The translations under genes and the position numbers were made by a program. Shown here in pieces: positions 16,871-24,898 of a DNA stretch of 64,000 nucleotides (positions are counted from its first letter, which is position 1; each line of letters starts with the position of its first letter). The DNA lies in assembly GCA_963846565.1 (NCBI GenBank), contig CAWJWL010000005.1, forward strand, positions 1,488,001 to 1,552,000, written 5' to 3'. The stretch is from WHSW01 sp963846565 (GTDB lineage Bacteria > Actinomycetota > Thermoleophilia > Solirubrobacterales > 70-9). The notes beneath the pieces were generated by a model. The model was not told where the DNA came from. It worked only from the letters and a program-made list of their open reading frames with translations, and searched no databases.

Positions 16871-17823
16871 CGCCCGCGCAGCCTCAGTCCCCAGGTGCCG
16901 ATCAGCGTCCCCCAGCCGGCGACCATGTCAGCGGACGTCAGCACGCGCTCGGACGCGGCGTACTCGGAACGGACCGCGGCGAGCTGCTCGGTCATCGCGT
17001 CCTCGCCGCGGACGATCCGCAGCAGCATCGCCTTCGCGACCTCCAGCGTGCCACGGATCTCACCCTCCGCCGGCGCGATCGCGACGTCCATGTAGCCGAT
17101 CATCTGCTCGGCGGTGAGGTCGCGTGCGGTCCGGGTCGCGAGGACCTCTGCGGGGATCGGCTCGCGCAGCAGGTAGACGGCGGAGTAGTAGTCGAGGAAG
17201 TCGAGCTGCTCGAAGTAGTTGTCGAGCATCCCCATGGTCACGTGGATCCAGGGGCAGAACTCATGCGTGAAGTCCTGCTGGACGAGGATCGTGCGGCCGG
17301 GGATCATCGCGCCGAAGAACTCGCGCAGCACGTAGTCGTTGAGCGGCCACGTCTTCAGCAGATCGAGGAAGGCAACCTCGATCGGCTCGCCCGACCAGCC
17401 GTACTGCGTGATGTCGCCCTCGCGCACCTCGACCAGTTCCGACCACGGGGCGATGTTGCGGTCGAAGATCCCGCGGAAGCTGTCGCCCTCGTCGAGCTCC
17501 TCCGCGTCGGCGTCGGAGAGGTGCACGGGCATGAACTGGTCGAGGCGGAAGAGGTCGTAGGTGACGATCGGGGGCTCGCCGGCCGTCTCCTTGCCGCCCG
17601 CCGCGACTCCGGAGGCGAGTGAGGCCGTCGAGCCGCCGAGGAAGCAACCGCCGTCGAGGATCTTGCCCTCGCCGCTCCAGTACTCGGCCCCGAGCCAGTG
17701 CAGGAGCTGGAGCTCGGGCTCGGTGAGCATCGTCGGGACGTCGAGCACGGCCTGCGAAGGCAGGGGCGCCTCGCGCCACGGCCGTCCCTTCAGCCGCCGG
17801 TTGCGGAGGCGCTCGCTCAACAT
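16867..17823 (-). CDS. Methyltransferase-like protein (paralogue B)
   Basis: The product is 318 residues and parallels the previous gene from the WSGEGKILD strand onward, including GGCFLGGSTASLASGV, VAFLDLLKTWPLNDYVLREFF and QDFTHEFCPWIHVTMGML. It lacks the N-terminal coiled coil. It heads the minus-strand operon that runs through Wzt/Wzm to 10447. The start is an ATG with TATCCT 9 nt upstream. It is probably a SAM-dependent glycan-modifying enzyme; lipid-linked intermediates and protein are both possible targets. Confidence 0.65.
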   Translation of the reverse strand: MLSERLRNRRLKGRPWREAPLPSQAVLDVPTMLTEPELQLLHWLGAEYWSGEGKILDGGCFLGGSTASLASGVAAGGKETAGEPPIVTYDLFRLDQFMPVHLSDADAEELDEGDSFRGIFDRNIAPWSELVEVREGDITQYGWSGEPIEVAFLDLLKTWPLNDYVLREFFGAMIPGRTILVQQDFTHEFCPWIHVTMGMLDNYFEQLDFLDYYSAVYLLREPIPAEVLATRTARDLTAEQMIGYMDVAIAPAEGEIRGTLEVAKAMLLRIVRGEDAMTEQLAAVRSEYAASERVLTSADMVAGWGTLIGTWGLRLRGR

Positions 17824-17832
17824 GCGGCGAGG

Positions 17833-17838
17833 AGGATA
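17833..17838 (-). promoter_or_regulatory. Putative -10 box of the methyltransferase-Wzt/Wzm operon
   Basis: TATCCT on the minus strand ends 9 nt before the ATG at 17823, implying a leader of about 3 nt. It lies back to back with the TAGCTT box of the divergent gene. Confidence 0.4.
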
Positions 17839-17854
17839 GAGCGGGGGCCGGTGC

Positions 17855-17860
17855 TAGCTT
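17855..17860 (+). promoter_or_regulatory. Putative -10 box of the flippase-like gene
   Basis: TAGCTT lies 9 nt before the GTG at 17870 and diverges from the box at 17833-17838. It fits the same short-leader pattern. Confidence 0.4.
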
Positions 17861-17869
17861 CAGCCCGCC

Positions 17870-18913
17870 GTGGACGAGCAGAAATCGGGGCTCTCCCGAC
17901 TCCTTCGCGCCCTCACGTCGCTCCCCGGGCGGATCCTGATCACAGCGCTGCTGCTCGGGCTCGTCGCGGCCTCTATCGACTGGGGCGAGCTCACCGACGC
18001 GCTCGAGCGGGCTCGCTGGGAGTACGCGTTGCTCGCGATCGGGCTCGGCGTCGTCTCGATCGTGATCAGCGGCATCCGCTGGCGCTTCTATCTCGAGGCG
18101 CTCGAGATGGGCGTTACGCCGATGCGGGCCCAGCGCGCCTACTTCGTCGGCAGCTTCTCGAACAGCGCCCTGCCGACGGGCTTCGGCGGCGACGCCGTCC
18201 GCACCTGGCTCGTGGGGCGCACCGGAGTGCGCCTGGCGCGCTCGGCAACGTCGGTCGTCTTCGACCGGCTCAGCTCGCTCGCGTGCCTCGTCGCTCTCGC
18301 CTGGCTCGGGGTCATCTTCTACTCGGACGAGATCCCCGGCAACCAGATCGGCCTGCTCGCGGCCCTCACCGGCGCCGGGATCGTCGTCGTGGTCGCGTTG
18401 GTCCTCCTCCTGCGCCGCCAGGGGCTCGGCCGCTTCCTCCCCGAGACGCTGCGCCCCTGGGCGCGCGAGATCGCGCAGGCGCTGCGGAGGATCCTGCTCG
18501 ACCTGCGTTTGCAGGCGACGACCTTCGGCCTCGGCCTGCTCTCGCAGGCGGCGATCGTCGCGGTGGTCTGGGCCCTCGCCGAGACACTCTCGCTCGACCT
18601 CTCGCCGGCCTACCTCGCGGTGGTGTCCGCGCTCGTCGTCGTCGCGACCCTGCTGCCGGTCTCGATCGCCGGCTTCGGCATCCGGGAGGGCACCTACGTG
18701 GCGCTGCTCGGCGCCGTCGGCGTGGCCTCTGCCGACGCGGCGCTGATCTCCGTCCTCAGCGTGCCGACGATGGCGCTCGCGTCGCTGCCCGGCGGGATCG
18801 CGCTACTGCGCGGCAGCGTCTCGATCGAGCCGCCGCCAGCGGCCGATGAACTGGAAGTGGTTGCCGAGCCGGGCGAGGACCGGCCGGGTGTCGCAGACAA
18901 TCGGGTGGCGTAG
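17870..18913 (+). CDS. Lysylphosphatidylglycerol-synthase-TM (UPF0104/AglD-like) membrane protein
   Basis: The product is 347 residues with about eight membrane helices. It has the family's signature GSFSNSALPTGFGGDAVRTWLV near residues 95-120 and TLLPVSIAGFGIREGTYVALL near residue 265, as in PF03706. The soluble aminoacyl-transfer domain of MprF is absent, so this is the flippase or membrane part only. Family members in glycan loci are thought to move or use lipid-linked sugars. Its last 111 nt overlap the 3' end of the convergent methyltransferase gene, so the tail (GEDRPGVADNRVA) is the least certain part. Confidence 0.8.
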   Translation: MDEQKSGLSRLLRALTSLPGRILITALLLGLVAASIDWGELTDALERARWEYALLAIGLGVVSIVISGIRWRFYLEALEMGVTPMRAQRAYFVGSFSNSALPTGFGGDAVRTWLVGRTGVRLARSATSVVFDRLSSLACLVALAWLGVIFYSDEIPGNQIGLLAALTGAGIVVVVALVLLLRRQGLGRFLPETLRPWAREIAQALRRILLDLRLQATTFGLGLLSQAAIVAVVWALAETLSLDLSPAYLAVVSALVVVATLLPVSIAGFGIREGTYVALLGAVGVASADAALISVLSVPTMALASLPGGIALLRGSVSIEPPPAADELEVVAEPGEDRPGVADNRVA

Positions 18914-19402
18914 CTCGCGCAGCTCGAACCCCTCGCGCTCGAACGTCGGCAGCCACTCCCAGCCACGCTGGTAATGGTGCGGGGAGGGGACGCCGAAGCG
19001 GCGGTTGCCGAGCTCGTCGAGGACCGAGATCTTCCAGTACGTGCGGCGCGCCTCATACGTGTGGTCCTTGAGCACGAAGTGACTCGCGGTGCAGCGCATC
19101 GCCTCGGCGAGACTCGCCGTCGGTTCGTCGGCGTGGTGGACCGTGTCGATCGAGTAGACGAGGTCGAACGAGCGGTCCTCGAACGGCAGCGTCGTCCCGT
19201 CGTAGATCACGGGCTCCAAGATCGGGTCCTCCCGCCGCATGACGTCTACGCCGACGACCTCGCCGACGAGGCCCTCGTCCATCAGCTGCTGCGCGAACCA
19301 TCCTTCGCCGCAGCCGAAGTCGAGGGCACGGCCGATCGGCGCGATCGGCGCGAGCGTCTCGCGCATTCGGTCGAGCACGTTTTCACGGTAGGACTTCACC
19401 AT
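18803..19402 (-). CDS. Class I SAM-dependent methyltransferase
   Basis: The product is 199 residues from the ATG at 19402. Motif I is RALDFGCGEGWFAQQL, motif II GVDVMRREDPI, then FDLVYSIDTVHHADEPTASLAEAMR and HFVLKDHTYE, a clear Methyltransf_11-like order. The C-terminus (RGWEWLPTFEREGFEL, HFQFIGRW) resembles enzymes acting on lipid-linked or quinone-like substrates, but in this locus a glycan target is more likely. It overlaps the convergent flippase-like gene by 111 nt. A longer open frame continues upstream across a divergent start and is not needed for the fold. Confidence 0.78.
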   Translation of the reverse strand: MVKSYRENVLDRMRETLAPIAPIGRALDFGCGEGWFAQQLMDEGLVGEVVGVDVMRREDPILEPVIYDGTTLPFEDRSFDLVYSIDTVHHADEPTASLAEAMRCTASHFVLKDHTYEARRTYWKISVLDELGNRRFGVPSPHHYQRGWEWLPTFEREGFELRELRHPIVCDTRPVLARLGNHFQFIGRWRRLDRDAAAQ

Positions 19403-19431
19403 CTCGACGCGGCATATTGACAGCCGGTTCC

Positions 19432-19437
19432 TACACT
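19432..19437 (+). promoter_or_regulatory. Putative -10 box of the TylF-like operon
   Basis: TACACT lies 10 nt before the ATG at 19448, in the short divergent gap between two methyltransferase genes. Confidence 0.4.
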
Positions 19438-19447
19438 CCCAGGCTCG

Positions 19448-20278
19448 ATGAGCACCCAGGAACGACCGAAGCAGACACTCAGCGACCGAGCCGACACCGC
19501 CAAGCGCGCTGTCACGCGGACCCTGCGCCGGGTCGGGTTCGACCCGATGCTGGTCGCGCACGGCAACGCGTTCGACGACTCCGAGCGGCGCACGATCCGC
19601 GCGGTCGAGCCGTACACGATGACCTCGCCCGAGCGGATCGACGCCGTCTGCCAGGCGACCCGCTACATCGAGCGCGCCGGGATCGAGGGCGATGTCGTCG
19701 AGTGCGGTGTGTGGCGCGGCGGCTCGATGATGGCGGTCGCCCGCACCCTGCTCGAGATCGGCGCCCCGGATCGCGAGCTCTACCTCTACGACACCTTCGC
19801 GGGCATGACCGAGCCCAGCGAGATGGACACGGATCGCCGCGGGCGTACGGCGATGTCGCAGATCAAGGGCCTCGAGCCCGGCGGCGCGGGCAGCGAGTGG
19901 TGCAACGCCTCGCTCCCCGACGTCGAGATCAACCTGCGCAAGACCGGCTACCCGATGGGCAAGGTCCATTTCGTCCCCGGCCTGGTCGAGGAGACGATCC
20001 CGCAGACGATCCCGGAGCGGATCGCCTTCCTGCGCCTCGATACCGACTGGTACGAGTCGACCAAGCACGAGCTCGAGCACCTGATGCCGCGCCTCGCGCC
20101 CGGCGGCGTCCTCATCCTCGACGACTACGGGCACTGGCAGGGCGCCCGCAAGGCCGTCGACGAGTACCTGGAGGCGAACGACCTCCCACTGCTCCTCAGC
20201 CGCGTCGACTACACGGCGCGGATGGCGGTGATGCCGGGGCGCGGCGGGGCGAAGCTCCCCGAGCCGCAGCCGGAGTGA
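19448..20278 (+). CDS. TylF/MycF-family sugar O-methyltransferase
   Basis: The product is 276 residues. It matches the macrocin O-methyltransferase family (PF05711) along its length: VVECGVWRGGSMMAVAR as motif I, YLYDTFAGMTEPSEMD with the Asp used in metal binding, VHFVPGLVEETIP, IAFLRLDTDWYESTKHELEHL, and LILDDYGHWQGARKAVDEY. Characterised members methylate deoxysugar hydroxyls with Mg2+, which makes a sugar substrate here more secure than for the other methyltransferases. It is followed 13 nt later by another MT-like gene on the same strand. Confidence 0.88.
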   Translation: MSTQERPKQTLSDRADTAKRAVTRTLRRVGFDPMLVAHGNAFDDSERRTIRAVEPYTMTSPERIDAVCQATRYIERAGIEGDVVECGVWRGGSMMAVARTLLEIGAPDRELYLYDTFAGMTEPSEMDTDRRGRTAMSQIKGLEPGGAGSEWCNASLPDVEINLRKTGYPMGKVHFVPGLVEETIPQTIPERIAFLRLDTDWYESTKHELEHLMPRLAPGGVLILDDYGHWQGARKAVDEYLEANDLPLLLSRVDYTARMAVMPGRGGAKLPEPQPE

Positions 20279-20291
20279 CCGGCCCGACGCG

Positions 20292-20984
20292 ATGCTGACC
20301 AACGAGGCGGCGTGGCTCGAGCGCGAGCTCGCCGGTATCCCAACCGAGGAGCTCGACCCGCTGCTCTGCATCGGCAGCGGCACCGCTCATTCGCGCGAGG
20401 TCCTGCAGCCCTGGATCAACGAGCGCGTCTACGCGCCGCTCGCCGCGCGCGGGGTGCGCACGATCCATCACGAGTACATCGAGGGGCCCGGCGTCGACAT
20501 CGCCGGCGACCTCGCCGACCCGGAGCTCGCTGAGCGCCTGCGCGCGCTCGGCGCCCGCTCGGTGCTCTGCTGCAACGTGCTCGAGCACCTCGCCGATCGA
20601 AGCGGCGCCGTCGCCCTCCTCGACTCGCTGCTGACGCCGGACGGGCATCTGATCCTCAGCGTGCCGCACCGGTTCCCGTACCACCCGGACCCGATCGACA
20701 CGATGTACCGGCCCGCGGTGGCCGAGCTCGCGTCCGAGTTCCCAGGGCTTGAGGTGGAGGCCGGCGCGGAGGTCGAGTGCGGGACGCTGCTCGCCTACCT
20801 GCGCCGCTCGGGATCGCTTCGGACCTCGATCTCGAACGGGGTCAAGATCGCACTGGGACGTAAGGGCGGGGAGGAGCCGGCATCCGACGAGGCCGCTGAC
20901 CGCCCGCCGGGCTCCGGCGCCCTGGGCTACCTCTTCCGTCAGACCGCGGTCACCTGCGCGATCCTGCGCCGGCCGGCGGCTTGA
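20292..20984 (+). CDS. Methyltransferase-like protein
   Basis: The product is 230 residues. The fold looks Rossmann-like, with LLCIGSGTAHSREVL in place of motif I, then VLCCNVLEHLADRSGAVALLDSLLTPDGHLILSVPHRFPYHPDPIDTMYRP, which is the motif II/III run of Methyltransf_11 relatives. The glycine-rich loop is atypical (GSGTAHS), so SAM binding is likely but not certain. It is co-transcribed with the TylF-like gene and converges with the GT2 gene downstream, with a hairpin between them. Confidence 0.65.
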   Translation: MLTNEAAWLERELAGIPTEELDPLLCIGSGTAHSREVLQPWINERVYAPLAARGVRTIHHEYIEGPGVDIAGDLADPELAERLRALGARSVLCCNVLEHLADRSGAVALLDSLLTPDGHLILSVPHRFPYHPDPIDTMYRPAVAELASEFPGLEVEAGAEVECGTLLAYLRRSGSLRTSISNGVKIALGRKGGEEPASDEAADRPPGSGALGYLFRQTAVTCAILRRPAA

Positions 20985-21046
20985 GGCGACCGGCCCGGCC
21001 ACTCACCTCCCACCCCTGCCTGCAATCTGCCACCGCGACGCGGCCG

Positions 21047-21064
21047 CGCGATCAGTCGATCGCG
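21047..21064. terminator. Hairpin between convergent genes
   Basis: CGCGATC and GATCGCG pair perfectly around the loop AGTC. It lies in the 87-nt gap between a plus-strand methyltransferase and a minus-strand glycosyltransferase, so it could stop both transcripts. No T-run is present. Confidence 0.4.
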
Positions 21065-21071
21065 GACCTGA

Positions 21072-22160
21072 CTACTCGCGCGCCTGGCCGACCGGCTCGG
21101 GCGGGGAGGCGGCGCCCTCCTGCTCGACGTTGCGGTGCTGCTCCACGTAGCCCGCGGAGAGCTCGGTCGCCGAACGCGGCACCGCGGCCCGGTGCGCGAC
21201 CAGCTCCGCAGGTGCGTGATAGGTGAGGTAGTGAAGACGCTTGAGCTCGCGGTGGCGGCGGGCCATCGAGTCGAGGATGAGGCCCGTGACCAGACAGAGG
21301 AAGCCGAGAATCTGGAGCGACGCTGCGAGTACCGCCAGCGGGATCCGGAGCACCTCGCCGGTGTCCGCGTACTGCTGGATCACCGGGATCCCGGCGATCA
21401 CGCCGGCGAGGGCGAAGACGAAGAAGAGGGCGGAGAAGAGGCGGCCCGGGTGAAGCTCCTTGTAGAAGACGATCGAGCCGCGGAGGATGTGGAACCCGTC
21501 GCGGAAGGTCCGCAGCTTGCTCTCGTCTTCCTCGCGGGCGAAGTAGGGGCTCTCGATCTCGAGGCTCGGCGCCTTGATCTCGATCGCGTGCACGGTCAGC
21601 TCGGGCTCGATCTGGAACCCGCTCGACGTCGTCGGGAACGACTTGACGAACCGGCGTGACATCACCCGGTAGCCGGACTCCATGTCCTCGAACTCACTGC
21701 CGAAGAAGACCCGGTACATCCAGACGAGACCCCGGTTGCCGATCACGTGCCCGCGGCGGTAGGCCTCGCCGACGGCGTGCGGGCGGCGCCCGATCACCAT
21801 GTCGAGGTTGTCCTCGATCAGCGCCGCGACCATCTTGCGGGCGCTCCCGGGGTCGTAGGTGCCGTCGCCGTCGACCATGATGTAGACGTCGGCCTCGATG
21901 TCGGCGAACATCCGCCGCACGACCTCGCCCTTGCCGCGCCGCGGCTCGCGCCGGACCACGGCGCCCGCCTCGCGGGCGACGGACGACGTCTCGTCCTCGG
22001 AGCCGTTGTCGTAGACGTAGACGGTGGCCCCGGGGAGCGCCTCCCTGAAGTCGCCGACCACCTTCGCGATCGACCCCTGCTCGTTCAGGCAGGGGATGAC
22101 GACGGCGATGCGGACGCGCTCGAGGTGTGTATCCGTTTTGGCTTCCTCCAACCCGGGCAC
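21072..22160 (-). CDS. Membrane-anchored GT2 glycosyltransferase (DPM1/ArnC-like)
   Basis: The product is 362 residues. Residues 15-230 are a GT2 domain (IAVVIPCLNEQGSIAKVV, VYVYDNGSEDET, YIMVDGDGTYDPGSA with the DxD, FGSEFEDMESGYRVMSRRF). Two C-terminal helices near residues 240-310 (LFSALFFVFALAGVIAGI; ILGFLCLVTGLILD) anchor it in the membrane. Enzymes of this shape make polyprenyl-phosphate sugars, which are the donors used by GT-C transferases such as the two encoded at 23.4-26.4 kb. The start is GTG, with TACACT 7 nt upstream. Confidence 0.85.
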   Translation of the reverse strand: MPGLEEAKTDTHLERVRIAVVIPCLNEQGSIAKVVGDFREALPGATVYVYDNGSEDETSSVAREAGAVVRREPRRGKGEVVRRMFADIEADVYIMVDGDGTYDPGSARKMVAALIEDNLDMVIGRRPHAVGEAYRRGHVIGNRGLVWMYRVFFGSEFEDMESGYRVMSRRFVKSFPTTSSGFQIEPELTVHAIEIKAPSLEIESPYFAREEDESKLRTFRDGFHILRGSIVFYKELHPGRLFSALFFVFALAGVIAGIPVIQQYADTGEVLRIPLAVLAASLQILGFLCLVTGLILDSMARRHRELKRLHYLTYHAPAELVAHRAAVPRSATELSAGYVEQHRNVEQEGAASPPEPVGQARE

Positions 22161-22167
22161 GGCGGGC

Positions 22168-22173
22168 AGTGTA
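22168..22173 (-). promoter_or_regulatory. Putative -10 box of the DPM1-like gene
   Basis: TACACT on the minus strand ends 7 nt before the GTG at 22160, giving a predicted leader of about one base. Confidence 0.45.
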
Positions 22174-22219
22174 GTGGCTGCCTGTCGCGTGTCCGGGGCG
22201 ATTGCGCCCGCTCGCCGCC

Positions 22220-22225
22220 TATCCT
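22220..22225 (+). promoter_or_regulatory. Putative -10 box that sets the start of the GT4 gene
   Basis: TATCCT is 1 nt before an in-frame ATG (22227) but 10 nt before an in-frame GTG (22236). The spacing used elsewhere in the window favours the GTG. Confidence 0.4.
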
Positions 22226-22235
22226 CATGCGCTCC

Positions 22236-23432
22236 GTGAGAGCCGCCGCCGACCCCCTAGACGCCCCTTCGCCGGCCGCCGCCCGCGGCATGCGGGTGCT
22301 CGGCTTCTGCGACTGGTATACGCCCGAGGCGTCGGGCGGCGCCGAGCGCGCCGCCTGGGAGATCTATCGACGGCTCGGTGCCGCGGGTACCGCGGTGCAC
22401 GTCGTCTCGGCGGCCCACGGCCGCCCCCATCAAGACCCCGGCGTCGAGGTGCGGGTGGTCCGCGGGCTCGACCTGACGAAGCTGGTCGGCGGCTACGTCG
22501 CGCCCGCGCCGGGGGCGTTTCGCGTCGGGCTCGACGAGGTGAAGAACAACCGCCCGCAGGTTTTGCACGCGAACACCATTCACCAGACCGGCACCGCCGC
22601 GGCGGCCTGGCTCGCAGCGCGCAGCGGCCTCCCGCTCGTCGTCACCGCACAGCTCGGCCCGCTCGACCACCTGCCGCCACGCACCCAGCTACCGGGCAAC
22701 GCTTACGAGCGGACCGTCGGCCGTTACATCCTCAAGCGCGCGACGCGGGTGCTCGCCGTGTCCGAGGCCGCTCGCGCACATGCGATCTTCCGCGGTGCCG
22801 CGCCGGAGATCGTCTCGCTGGCCCCGAACGGGGTGGATCACACCCGCTTTGGGCTCGAGCCGATCGTCGAGCGGGACCCGGCGACGGTGATGGCCGTCGG
22901 GCGCCTGCTCGACAACAAGGGCCCGCACCTCCTCGTCGAGGCAGCCGGGATATTGGCCGCCGACGGACTCGCGTTTCGCCTCGTCTTCCTCGGTGACGGC
23001 CCGATGCGCTCGGGGCTCGAGCAGCGCGTGCAAGCGCTCGGGATCGGCGATCGGGTCGAGTTCGCCGGTCAGGTCGGCGACGTTGAGGGCCGCCTCGCCG
23101 AGGCGGACATCGTCGTCCGCGCCTCCTACACCGAGGGCCTCGCGCTCGCGGTGCTCGAGGCGATGGCGGCGGGCCGCTGCAACGTCGTCTCGGACATCGA
23201 GCCGAACAAGGAGCTGATCACCGACGGCGAGACGGGGCTGACGTTCCGCTCCGGCGACGCCGCCGACCTCGCGCGCGCACTGCGGCGAGCGATCGGGGAG
23301 CCGGCGGAGCGGGTGCGCCTCGCCCGCGCCGCGCAGGAGGCGTCAGCCGTTTACACCTGGGAGCGGATGGCCGCGCTTCACGCGGACGCGTTCGCCGAGG
23401 TCGCCGGCGCCAGCCCGCCTTCGCCGGCCTGA
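22236..23432 (+). CDS. GT4 family glycosyltransferase
   Basis: The product is about 398 residues. It has the GT-B layout: SGGAERAAWEIYRRL at the acceptor loop, HANTIHQTGTAAAAWLA, AVGRLLDNKGPHLLVEAA at the start of the C-terminal Rossmann half, and ASYTEGLALAVLEAMAAG carrying the E-x7-E donor site near residue 310. It should transfer a sugar from an NDP-sugar in the cytoplasm. I start at the GTG because the TATCCT box would place the transcript start after the ATG at 22227. Its last 55 nt overlap the 3' end of the convergent GT-C gene. Confidence 0.85.
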   Translation: MRAAADPLDAPSPAAARGMRVLGFCDWYTPEASGGAERAAWEIYRRLGAAGTAVHVVSAAHGRPHQDPGVEVRVVRGLDLTKLVGGYVAPAPGAFRVGLDEVKNNRPQVLHANTIHQTGTAAAAWLAARSGLPLVVTAQLGPLDHLPPRTQLPGNAYERTVGRYILKRATRVLAVSEAARAHAIFRGAAPEIVSLAPNGVDHTRFGLEPIVERDPATVMAVGRLLDNKGPHLLVEAAGILAADGLAFRLVFLGDGPMRSGLEQRVQALGIGDRVEFAGQVGDVEGRLAEADIVVRASYTEGLALAVLEAMAAGRCNVVSDIEPNKELITDGETGLTFRSGDAADLARALRRAIGEPAERVRLARAAQEASAVYTWERMAALHADAFAEVAGASPPSPA

Positions 23433-24898
23433 GCGGTTCTCCGGCGACGGGCGCGCTGACGCTCGAGAACGACCCAGAGCCCGATCGCCCCGGCGGCGAC
23501 CATCGGGCCGTCGATCGGGATCGCGTAGCGGGCGTTGTAGGTGGTCGAAGCGGCGACGCCGAGCATCAGGATCGACGAGCCGCCCAGCAGGACGATGCCG
23601 GCGCGCGTCCTGCCGCGACCCCAGATGATCCCGAGCAGCGCCAGGATCGCCGCCTGGAAGAGAAGCAGGGGGTGGACCCGCAGGACCTGCTGAATGTCCG
23701 AGAGCGTGCCGGCGAATCCGGTCACCTGGACCGGGTCGACCGGGTCGAAGTAGTTCGAGATCGAGTTCTCGCGCACGTCCTCCTCGACCACACGGTCGCG
23801 TCGGGTGATCTCGAGCAGGTCGTACCCGGCCGTGGCGTACTCGCGGGTGGGGTTGAGCCCCGGGAAGAAGTAGCGGACGAAGTCGTTGCCGACCGCGCGG
23901 GCGTAGTCGACCGGCTGCGCCTTGATCACCGCCCGGCCGAACTCGCCGATCCTGTCGTTGGCGGTGGGCGGCGGGCCGAACGCCTTCTGCGCGGGCGAGT
24001 CCGGCTGCCACGAGTAGAAGTCCGGCCCCGGCCGCTCCGAGGGCGGCTTCGTTTCGCAGAGCTCCTCGGTGCCCTCCGGCGGCGTGAACTTCGAGCAGTC
24101 GGCGAACTGCGCCGTGCGGGAGTACATGCCCCAGCCGCTCGCGTGGATGAGGCCGAAGTTGCCGGTTTGGGCGCTGTTGAGGCTGAAGTAGACGAGCATC
24201 ATCGCGACCGCCGGCGCGACCGCGAGGGCGGCGCGGCCGAAGCGCCGCTTCCACGGGCCGGGGATCGCGAGCAACACCCACAGCGCCAAGAACGGGATCA
24301 GCGGCGCGCTCGCGCCTCTGACCCAGGCGCTGGCGCCGAGGAGCAGACCGGCGGCGAAGAGCCAGAGCCAGCGCGTCGTCAGCGCGCCGCGGAGCTGGCG
24401 CGCCGGCTCGAGCGCGCGCACGCACGCGTAGAGGGCGGCGATGAAGAGGAAGGTGAAGACGCTCTCGGAGGCGATCGCGTGCTCGAGGTAGATCTGGTCG
24501 AGGCTGAGCAGGACCGCGGCGCCCCCGATGAGGCCGACCCAGACGGGCGCCCCGACCCGGCGCACGGATGCGTAGACGAGGATGCCGGTGACCACGCCGA
24601 TCAGGTGCTGGAGCAGGATCGTCACGGTGATGTTCGCCGAGACCGTATGCACGACCCCGAGGAAGACCCCGTAGCCGACGGTGCGCGCCGCATCGGCCGC
24701 GAACATGTCTCCGGCGGCCATGTTTATGTAGGCGATCGAGTCGGCGAAGGTCAAGACCGCCGGGCGGTAGCTGAGCTCGAGCGCGATTCGCAGTGCGACG
24801 CCCACCCCGACCAGAACCCAGAGGGCTGTTGGGACGCGAGCGAGCGCCGCCTTCAGGCGGTCGGCGAAGCCGGGTGTCGGAGCCGTTTCCGGGGTCAT
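23378..24898 (-). CDS. GT-C membrane glycosyltransferase (GT39/ArnT-like), copy 1
   Basis: The product is 506 residues with about ten membrane helices. It begins with a short cytosolic tail and a first helix (LWVLVGVGVALRIALELSY), followed by an external loop with FADSIAYIN, where GT-C enzymes keep their catalytic Asp. A long external loop (about residues 255-390) has GWGMYSRTAQFADCSKF and paired Cys. It should take sugar from a polyprenyl-phosphate carrier on the outer face. The ATG overlaps the stop of the preceding paralogue (ATGA), so the two copies are coupled. Confidence 0.75.
   Translation of the reverse strand: MTPETAPTPGFADRLKAALARVPTALWVLVGVGVALRIALELSYRPAVLTFADSIAYINMAAGDMFAADAARTVGYGVFLGVVHTVSANITVTILLQHLIGVVTGILVYASVRRVGAPVWVGLIGGAAVLLSLDQIYLEHAIASESVFTFLFIAALYACVRALEPARQLRGALTTRWLWLFAAGLLLGASAWVRGASAPLIPFLALWVLLAIPGPWKRRFGRAALAVAPAVAMMLVYFSLNSAQTGNFGLIHASGWGMYSRTAQFADCSKFTPPEGTEELCETKPPSERPGPDFYSWQPDSPAQKAFGPPPTANDRIGEFGRAVIKAQPVDYARAVGNDFVRYFFPGLNPTREYATAGYDLLEITRRDRVVEEDVRENSISNYFDPVDPVQVTGFAGTLSDIQQVLRVHPLLLFQAAILALLGIIWGRGRTRAGIVLLGGSSILMLGVAASTTYNARYAIPIDGPMVAAGAIGLWVVLERQRARRRRTAQAGEGGLAPATSANASA

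Noticed and set aside
19403..20383. N-terminal extension of the methyltransferase at 18803-19402
   Set aside because: It crosses the divergent TylF-like gene and has no homology before MVKSY.
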